IMG/VR virus record: IMGVR_UViG_3300044608_000553
Coordinates: 1 to 30,380 of that record
DNA from: a virus
DNA length: 30,380 nt
Direction: 5' to 3' (one strand)
Below are positions 27,801-30,380 of the stretch, in pieces. The position numbers and the translations under genes were made by a program. Under the pieces are notes generated by a model. The model made no database searches and had not been told where the DNA came from. It saw only the letters and a list, made by a program, of their open reading frames with translations. Position 1 is the stretch's first letter. Every line of letters begins with the position of its first letter.

Positions 27801-30380
27801 GACATCGTTCGCACTCCATTCTTTTACATGACCGCCAACAGGTCTGAAGCGGAATACTGGGCGGGAGAAAACGGCAGAGTTCACGAGGTCTACCTGAAGT
27901 TCACCAAGCCATATCGGGACAGTCAGCACGACGACCGATTTATGGATATGGAGGAAAGAGCGCAAGATTACGATTGGGACGATCCCGAGTTTGCCGAAGA
28001 ACTGCGAGAGGTGACGAGGGAAGCTGTATCTCGGATGAATGAGTTGAAGGGTCAAGGGTACAACAGCATTGTGATGCAGGGGGAAGCAGATGAGAACTAC
28101 GACAACTACATCGCCTTTGACCCATCGCAGATTAAGTCGGCAACGGGTAACGCTGGCACGTTCGACCCAAGTAATCCAAACATGCTCATGCAGAGGGCAA
28201 CACAAACCGACACGCCAGCGTTCAAGGCGTGGTTTGGCGACAGCAAGGTGGTCGATGAAGATGGCAAGCCACTGGTGGTTTACCACGGGCGTGCATCTGG
28301 ATACGATATTTTGAAAGGGGGAATGGGCGTCCGAACAGGACTTCACAGCGAGGGTATCTGGTTCACTCCGAACCCAGACTTTGCTTCCGAGTTTGCTAAA
28401 TACGCACTACCAGAGGGTGGTGCTGGTTCAAACGTAGTTGCGGTTTATCTTTCAATTAAAAACCCTGCGACTGTATACAACGAAGAACTTAGGTACGTGC
28501 GAGTCGCTGACCTGAAAGCACAAGGGTACGATGGCGCGTATGACGCTCAAACAGGAGCGTGGATCGCTTTTGACTCGGAGCAGATCAAGTCCGCCACCGG
28601 CAATCGCGGCACGTTCAACCCGAACAACCCGAATATGCTGTACCAGAAGGGCAAGCAAGTCGACGCAGATACCATCCCGAAGGCTGTGCTGAGCAAGATG
28701 TCTGACAGGCTGAGGTCTATGGGTTACGATTCTCGTGGTGCAGAGGATGTCCGCAGAGCCATCAAGGACAAGTCGCTACTGGAGTTTAACGAGGACTGGA
28801 TTGCAGCGTATCAATTCGCAATCGGCTCTGAGCAAGCACGCCAAGACAAAGCAGCCGCCAAAAAAGACCTGAAGAATGTCAATTGGGCAAGACTGAGCGA
28901 ACTCGGGACTACAGCAAACCCAAAAGAAGCGGGTTACATCAAGCCGAACGGTGATCTTGCGGACTTGTCTGGCAAACGTGAGGGTGGCCCATCTGGAGTG
29001 CGATCTCTCGATCACCGCGAAGCTGGAGGGACGGCTGGCATGCAGGAAGTCATTGCATACGGCTGGGTTCGCATGGACGAAAACTCCGGCTCCTTGGATA
29101 TTGCAAAGATGCCAACACCAGCACAGTTGTCGGCGATAACCAGGATGGCGCAGCGCAAGTTCGGCGAGATCACTCTTGATCTTGAGGACGGGCTTGGTGA
29201 GTGGAGCGAAAGCAATGGATACTACAGACCTTCATTGCGCAGATGGTCGCAACAGTACCCTGAAGGAACTAAGCCGCAAAGAATAGTAAACGACATCAAG
29301 AAGTTTTTCGCTGGAAGCACTCCAAACACGCTACTCCAGAACCAACAGCAAGGCGGCAGCGTCAAGGGCTGGACGAAGTTCATCAGCGCACATCGAGCAC
29401 TGATCGGAGCCACAAACAAGGCTGACTTCTCGACGTTCATCCACGAGTTCTTCCATCCGATGCGACTGTTCCTTCTCGACAAGAGCGTGCCAGCCGAAAA
29501 GCGTGCCGACATCACCGACGAGGAAATCGAAACGCTAGAGAAGGCGAGCGGTGCTGGAAGCTTTGTGAATGGCAAATGGGTAACGAAGTGGGATGTGAAG
29601 GCGGAAGAAAAAGCCGCCAAGATGTGGGAGCAGTATTGGTACGAGGGTGACTCCCCGAATAGCGTCCTCGATTCGCTGTTCCAAAAGATCTCCCGTTGGA
29701 TGCGAGAAATCTACAGCGGTGTGCAAGAGATCACTGGAACGCCTCTCCCCAAGGAAATCCGCGATCTGTTCGACAAGTTGGTTCAGCGAGGGTTGCCAGC
29801 TGACCAGCGTGGCGGCAAGGGCGGCGAGCCTGTTTCCAGGGGCGAGCCCGTCTTGCGTCCAGTAGACCCAGTGACGAGCATCAAGAACGAGGTGGCTAAC
29901 CGAATAGCTCTACTTCGAGGATCCCCCGGGCTGGTGGAACCAGAAGCCCAAACGATGGACGAATGGCTAGAGGAGGCTAGCAACAGGCTTAGGCAGGATC
30001 CAACCCTCGGAGATCGACTGGTCAAGGAATTGGATGCTGATCCTACAGGCCCAGACCAAATTGACACAGCGGTCTTGCAAATGCACTACCGGGGGCTTAA
30101 CAACGCTCTCTACGCGGCTCAGGATCGATTGTTTGCAGCCAAAGACCGAAAGGACAGCGTTGCCGCAGCCAAGGCACTCAAGGAGGTTGATGCGATAACA
30201 AACTCCCTTGAGGAGATAGAGCGAGTCAACAAAAAGATTGGAACCTTGCAAGCAAGATCGTTCGCAGCTAGGAAAATCACGCTATATGCAGATTTCTCTC
30301 GCGCTGCATTGGAACGGCAAGGAAGGGCTGCCAACGGCGGTGAGAGGCTGAACGAAAAGCAATTGAGGCAAATTGCTGAA
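18849..30380 (+). CDS. giant polyvalent protein, partial (at least 3844 codons, continues past the window)
   Basis: One frame stays open from ATG 18849 to the last base. I read it codon by codon and checked the register at eight points. The start has no clear Shine-Dalgarno site. Domain order by residue: disordered 1-95; Gly/Ala-rich membrane-active segments about 165-225 and 380-405; coiled coil 410-460; ART-like fold about 800-870; charged linker 940-1050; helical domain 1053-1117; second ART-like fold about 1170-1300; small GxW module 1318-1380; SF2 helicase 1440-1990; SH3/KOW-like 2014-2065; DdrB-like ParB 2373-2590; tandem ART domains about 2950-3115 and 3122-3268; helical domain 3350-3490; HEFFH zincin 3520-3650; C-terminal helices from 3670. 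This matches the polyvalent proteins described by Iyer, Aravind and colleagues, delivered with DNA by phages or conjugative elements. Its place after an internal virion candidate supports ejection into the host. Confidence 0.85.
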   Translation, partial: MSTTDILDIIKKVKAESTAGAFQPAEEKSLVYNQDQSGAFLDPESLTPADNDVISLFKKVKQGSVETPPALEVSKTPAETEAAAKQNLATRNEFMRGLYRGIDTTQAAFYGGLGMYSAAMGDTEAADRRFQQYQEQMRQASENPATVDQFFSTDPQKGAFGSVGNFGTWVAGTGGSLIPSVVEAGAAGVAGAAIGGAIVPAPDPGDVVTVPAGFLGGVFGRAAIKKAMAEASQKYVEKGVAKEVADRMGRQAVNNVLAKRAGGLAAAQRITALQEGGGMYAEGREAGYDNPWSAILFGEVSGLTEIGFGNMPFAVKNFIGRSPSREAIKNADPRTAAGYIWDAVKNTGEEGVQEGFQEFLGSVNETINEPEKKLLTKENFMQWAEAGAAGALAGAGFGAAGAASSALQDRAERLKKLKEKGFISEEDATEAGIEGNSRRERMANVESEINRIEQEMQAQDTPDPEIASMIDGMISEGESDDEFARQQAGSPTPQAPQVEAPITPTPLYEVAGDENMVARVWQNPQGFLVNLTDIDSGEVFPTANIFPTFEQAKQHADTVRLPQQPQAAPEPTDTFTEYANAWSQNLARSRGTEPKPLQARTIQSLRETIDGHADYAIKMGRSTAFVTDNPTLDALMMREIQKAVQAKGYQVDDVKQTTEGGTNYIGFNVIGSPQQAPQVVPPAVGDPFTEGQPQPPAAQNPFEPGVSQPQGEIPDAGAIRSPQEEVRQEQGGADLRGSGQEQVPAQPESQEPPAQAEVQVGSIYEPRRLSEQERQMFDESRKAAAESQSTERPRPDEPPLASGMTRLYHGSAEKGRLTGSAWYSTDRQYAANYRDNAELQYIDVPTDWVNQQIDPDNYGQTVDKGFTLNVQLDSSDVGSRKVLLGQAEGAAQAEPLSIDPATVSDGESVDEMRKRGMSEDEIQDVESSRNYFNVVGDPGKASDKDLNRAYGFSNILISHYERKGQEDMAESIRREQEAMKREIKDRNERQEDAEDENAAMDEMVRAEFEAQMRAEQAAPSEKKGKKRKKPRSSKKDKSPTTTEQARDANRKKLDELYQQFKDELNNKLRSGLDPKLVSIAVNIARVHIKDKVLTFAVFVEKVSDRFSADALDEIKPYFESAWRVAHSLNLTKDPGGKFDDVLASKAKQEKEAGQPQPELQGELQIPVEGKPFTFIALHNKEKSPDMGSRFGQDKEPAGRYVVAVSDSNTAAADMPDKFDRRTVTFQNPLVIEFGGGYQEASNWKQVLSGRYGGLTGKALSQAIVDDGFDGIVTVEPAKGANRPAHTSEIVDLSTIKAEGKPAKPAPAESDTDKTLRQAGLKVEQLPDGTWQITGNTYENSKEIGDAKREVPDLKGWWDPRLKRWTFKRDPRREIADRIASRATRDEPVDDAGSDEQMAREDARREQDAIADIQRSGEDYVASVDQSTKDLVARGLKFGMTQEVVDNQIEDIGRVVVAAEENLPMFVIGSAPGTGKTFVLGGVIRELRRRGFKKFVYVTQNENLISQVQGNLADYGLEGVEFTTYAKSREKPLDTSGAVLLLDEAHTAKNGDRETGKKISRMVKASTFTVYATATPFENVSEAEYLGYSGIFDGLNVEFTRPSNNPNRPFRNTLSGFDAWAWMFGAKVFFVKQTDYKGDTYMVPVVWWDKHQTAEEDQFAANEWLKKRGVYVQRPMSLPAGTVKSEMRSIEADPYWADISNRVVEIYADAESQAESNQEKGDIKRHKKTVLKRLLELAKVDAAIARAKEVIGEGKEDDSQVIIFVNYKSDLDLGTFELSEPYRDRYKIKGKEAKRRYTPSQMDEMMRQWYQAKALAKQTGDDAGPPPFARFIHRIAMVMDEAGLLEKFPSVIDKIMDAFPGQAVEFSGRSASENPENLAKWKNNEAKLIVATMDKGGTGLSFHDTTGKMPSRYQINMNLPWSGTKVEQVSGRLARYGTAKPVNIEWIFANNIPFDRELSKTVGSRMRSMSAAVQGTKSGDAKRIRDFDFEEDQEIDTGIESPWLNASVEDENRWAGTTVSVSPKGKEEGYEGTVVRVLNKGETIEIQRDGFDSSTRVSAERVSVINLVDSKAGSSTEQADKAAKILSDKDPYAESSPESQQRRKDINEAWSDMRSYYQLAPDSTIEVGLRDMIDGFVSGDSKPPRVAGNPDGKAYEYTGGDKRLNAIKKRAQTIANKTGAVQAIVVVDNKARTSIPAHAVIVSSPGFVGSEYNPQDSKHFAWVNSLTKLYPEMIVDVIVPSEKKIGKKSIGASELKPRDRFVDSDGQTWEVFSSRGGVVIAHPVVDGKPQVNRDSQVSFAVTDAAKSRHPEYKTDIVSVTKWKGEEEVPVSKETQEDEEEAEIDSGSEKGDERAEADKESAGRVVGGKTKVGKRKAHYEVVELRMLIGSHHPFGLTVNEDFPKSWQEKQRRYEDLNASQKQQVWMPSGGFDPDKVVDPTRGHERGPTMVIDKDGKLYVVGGTRRYMMIANLQRAFPEKAVEYQNALVAEAETFGLDPEAINSMESPILIRVIEEYEDVPNLIDQLNADPQFAKDVATEAASLGRGVGKNTIAVLRDISDDETLSNFLNRKGVAVAEAMAVDNPELIQKMPGWVQGKSLTKDAKLAIQKAIMGAVIPDATLISQASPRILQSINGSLPEILSLNQKGGEWSLSERLKEAITYDAEFRSTGKASSDRNIDYWMNDPQMTFLEGFKKDPNSDGYRLWRYLLNYGGARKFRIALQKTMIKEARLDVELGGLFAGLADPDVEPSMSGNEAFELLLRSGDIDGQAQQNLDDNLRNLPPPLFQTAPDVNENMWSEALDLSIAAQDAGITNLRDFVAYSVKTIGRDRTLQVSRFLRLAAEVAGMEGVQQAAAVSGITRDQVVTMAKRAFGERLSDEQIEAGITLQDITAFGRNEIGFAPYGTPVPGQAMTQEDFDQPSGYKFNESEYRPAVVSYARDKWGDAMASNGKPTWQNFVRWFGDSKVVDKDGKPLVVYHGGQRTIDSDIVRTPFFYMTANRSEAEYWAGENGRVHEVYLKFTKPYRDSQHDDRFMDMEERAQDYDWDDPEFAEELREVTREAVSRMNELKGQGYNSIVMQGEADENYDNYIAFDPSQIKSATGNAGTFDPSNPNMLMQRATQTDTPAFKAWFGDSKVVDEDGKPLVVYHGRASGYDILKGGMGVRTGLHSEGIWFTPNPDFASEFAKYALPEGGAGSNVVAVYLSIKNPATVYNEELRYVRVADLKAQGYDGAYDAQTGAWIAFDSEQIKSATGNRGTFNPNNPNMLYQKGKQVDADTIPKAVLSKMSDRLRSMGYDSRGAEDVRRAIKDKSLLEFNEDWIAAYQFAIGSEQARQDKAAAKKDLKNVNWARLSELGTTANPKEAGYIKPNGDLADLSGKREGGPSGVRSLDHREAGGTAGMQEVIAYGWVRMDENSGSLDIAKMPTPAQLSAITRMAQRKFGEITLDLEDGLGEWSESNGYYRPSLRRWSQQYPEGTKPQRIVNDIKKFFAGSTPNTLLQNQQQGGSVKGWTKFISAHRALIGATNKADFSTFIHEFFHPMRLFLLDKSVPAEKRADITDEEIETLEKASGAGSFVNGKWVTKWDVKAEEKAAKMWEQYWYEGDSPNSVLDSLFQKISRWMREIYSGVQEITGTPLPKEIRDLFDKLVQRGLPADQRGGKGGEPVSRGEPVLRPVDPVTSIKNEVANRIALLRGSPGLVEPEAQTMDEWLEEASNRLRQDPTLGDRLVKELDADPTGPDQIDTAVLQMHYRGLNNALYAAQDRLFAAKDRKDSVAAAKALKEVDAITNSLEEIERVNKKIGTLQARSFAARKITLYADFSRAALERQGRAANGGERLNEKQLRQIAE
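19341..20060 (+). other. Gly/Ala-rich membrane-active region of the giant protein
   Basis: Residues about 165-225 (FGTWVAGTGGSLIPSVVEAG and following AGAAIGGAIV, then VPAGFLGGVFG) and about 380-405 (AGAAGALAGAGFGAAGAA) are hydrophobic helices rich in small residues. An EEGVQEGFQEFLG helix lies between them. Such segments occur near the start of ejected phage proteins and could form a channel in the host envelope. The role is inferred. Confidence 0.5.
21255..21470 (+). other. ADP-ribosyltransferase-like segment, first copy
   Basis: The segment reads TRLYHGSAEKGRL (Y808, H809, G810), then AWYSTDRQYAANY and YIDVP. It has the YHG strand and the aromatic-Ser/Thr strand expected of ART-like folds in phage proteins. 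A catalytic Glu is not obvious, so activity is uncertain. Confidence 0.5.
22005..22200 (+). other. helical domain common in polyvalent proteins
   Basis: Residues 1053-1117 contain GLDPKLVSIAVNIARVHI, then FAVFVEKVSDRF and IKPYFESAWRVA. A DPxxxxxA helix, a short Fxxxxxxx helix and a Pro-Tyr helix in this order recur in large phage polyvalent proteins as an uncharacterised module. Confidence 0.45.
22350..22740 (+). other. second ART-like fold
   Basis: Residues about 1170-1300 include KPFTFIALHNKEKSPDMG, AGRYVVAVSDSNTAAADM, then GFDGIVTVEP and SEIVDLSTIKAEG. The layout (an early xHNxx strand, a middle strand with flanking aromatic residue, a GFDG strand and a final IVxLSTIK strand) matches ART-like modules in phage polyvalent proteins. 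The match is weaker than for the two C-terminal copies. Confidence 0.4.
22800..22990 (+). other. small GGxW-type module before the helicase
   Basis: Residues 1318-1380 read GTWQITGNTYENSKEIGDAK followed by DLKGWWDPRLKRWTFKRDP. The order (V/I)xGxTY...helix...GxW(D/N)xxxxxWxF is a small module seen in viral and phage replication proteins next to helicase or methylase domains. Its function is not established. Confidence 0.45.
23170..24780 (+). other. SF2 helicase domain, strawberry-notch-like
   Basis: All main SF2 motifs are visible: Walker A GSAPGTGKT (1468-1476), Walker B with DEAH (1542-1545), motif III YATATP (from 1570), motif V VATMDKGGTGLSFHD (from 1889) and motif VI QVSGRLAR (Q1927 to R1934). 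The segment INMNLPWSGTKVEQVSGR, with PWS just before motif VI, is typical of strawberry-notch-type helicases found in phages. It is expected to move on or remodel DNA using ATP. No adenine methylase motif (NPPY/DPPY) was seen in the part of the protein inside the window. Confidence 0.8.
24888..25040 (+). other. SH3/KOW-like beta module
   Basis: Residues 2014-2065 read GTTVSVSPKGKEEGYEGTVV, then IEIQRDGFDSSTRVSAERVSVI. A VxxxxG...GTVxxV...xxIxxD pattern suits a small beta barrel for nucleic acid or protein binding, directly after the helicase. Assigned by pattern only. Confidence 0.35.
25965..26620 (+). other. DdrB-like ParB-superfamily domain
   Basis: Residues about 2373-2590 begin YEVVELRMLIGSHHPF and contain RGHERGPTMVIDKDGK (from 2439) followed by YVVGGTRRYMMI (GGTRR at 2459-2463). 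This corresponds to the (G)GxPxVxxDGxVxxGxxR core of DdrB-like ParB domains. In phages these accompany helicases in antirestriction-type polyvalent proteins. The Arg pair would contact nucleotide or DNA phosphates. Confidence 0.65.
27693..28193 (+). other. ART-PolyVal domain, N-terminal tandem copy
   Basis: The hallmark WFGDSKVVDKDGKPLVVYHG is present (Y2975, H2976, G2977). It is followed by TPFFYMTANRSEAEYWAG, and by the family's typical end IKSATGNAGTFDPSNPNML. ADP-ribosyltransferases of this type modify host proteins after delivery. The acidic region DDPEFAEELREV between strands is an insertion relative to the second copy. Confidence 0.75.
28215..28655 (+). other. ART-PolyVal domain, C-terminal tandem copy
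   Basis: A second copy follows at once: WFGDSKVVDEDGKPLVVYHG (Y3145), then GIWFTPNPDFASEFAKYA, VVAVYLSIKNP, and IKSATGNRGTFNPNNPNML. The hallmark segment differs from the first copy at only one residue, K to E, although synonymous bases differ. The domain is shorter than its neighbour. The tandem layout indicates duplication within this gene or its ancestor. Confidence 0.75.
28900..29320 (+). other. polyvalent-protein helical domain with LDHRE motif
   Basis: Residues about 3350-3490 read EAGYIKPNGDLADLSGKREG, SLDHREAGGTAGM, then AYGWVRM, MPTPAQLSAI and RIVNDIKKFFAG. This GYIxPxGxxxDLSGK...DHRE...PTxxQ...IxxFFxG order recurs as an uncharacterised domain just before zincin modules in large phage proteins. 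Confidence 0.5.
29400..29790 (+). other. zincin metallopeptidase domain (HEFFH)
   Basis: FSTFIHEFFHPMRLFLL carries the HExxH zinc motif (H3532, E3533, H3536). About 75-100 residues later comes the usual companion segment EEKAAKMWEQYWYEGDSPNS and WMREIYSG, as in zincins of phage polyvalent proteins. The Glu in EEKAAKMWE is the likely third zinc ligand. It may cut the polyprotein or a host protein. Confidence 0.7.
29860..30380 (+). other. C-terminal helical region, continues past the window
   Basis: Residues about 3670 onward are helical, with coiled-coil character (LYAAQDRLFAAKDRKDSVAA, EEIERVNKKIGTLQARSFAA) and the segment LYADFSRAALERQGRA. Similar helices follow the zincin in other phage polyvalent proteins. 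The reading frame is still open at the last base. Confidence 0.5.

Noticed and set aside
18849-30380. Many short open frames on both strands across the last 11.5 kb
   Set aside because: All are shadows of one continuous plus-strand frame whose domains (helicase, ART, ParB, zincin) are in register from start to end.
1-30380. tRNA genes, CRISPR arrays, insertion sequences and attachment sites
   Set aside because: Almost all the sequence is coding with gaps under 80 nt. I saw no cloverleaf, no regularly spaced direct repeats and no transposase or integrase.

Overview
The window is a dense late-gene region of a tailed phage or prophage. All 19 coding regions lie on the plus strand. Neighbouring genes mostly overlap by 4-38 nt or are separated by less than 50 nt, as expected for one long transcript. 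The gene content fits a short-tailed (podovirus-like) virion: a tail-adaptor protein, a nozzle-like protein, a repeat-built fibre, a coiled-coil virion protein, a low-complexity internal virion candidate and a giant ejectable protein. No tape-measure, sheath or tail-tube gene is visible. Capsid, portal and terminase genes are not here. The host is not shown directly. The mid-range base composition, frequent GATC/CGATCG words and a Cys-rich virion protein beginning CCCxxC followed by an FxDDF segment resemble planctomycete phage genes I know of, so a planctomycete host is an inference of moderate strength.

Region 1 (1-2795) holds accessory or host-surface genes: the end of a probable subtilisin-like peptidase, a small protein with a C-terminal hydrophobic helix, a secreted Ig/PKD-like protein with a Pro/Thr linker, a small holin-like membrane protein, a Kua/TMEM189/CarF-type lipid desaturase (the plasmalogen-forming family) and an unknown protein. 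Region 2 (2782-12412) is the tail: beta-rich tail proteins, an adaptor carrying an extra N-terminal Ig-like domain, two small proteins, a nozzle-like protein, a fibre with about 12 repeats, and a 670-residue coiled-coil protein. Region 3 (12414-16234) has two cysteine-rich proteins and a two-domain glycosyltransferase that carries a zinc ribbon and an Erv/ALR-like thiol module at its N-terminus.

Region 4 (16282 to the end) has a Gln/Pro/Gly-rich internal virion candidate and one reading frame that stays open from 18849 through the last base (at least 3844 codons). I checked this frame by translation. It encodes a polyvalent protein: Gly/Ala-rich membrane-active segments, ADP-ribosyltransferase-like folds (two of them a clear tandem pair), a strawberry-notch-like SF2 helicase, a DdrB-like ParB domain, a HEFFH zincin peptidase and several helical domains typical of such proteins. 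The likely overall picture is a virion that delivers a multi-enzyme protein with its DNA to counter host defences and reprogramme the host. The same transcript also makes enzymes that could alter lipids and glycans. The least expected items are the lipid desaturase, the thiol-module glycosyltransferase beside two Cys-rich proteins, and the giant protein.
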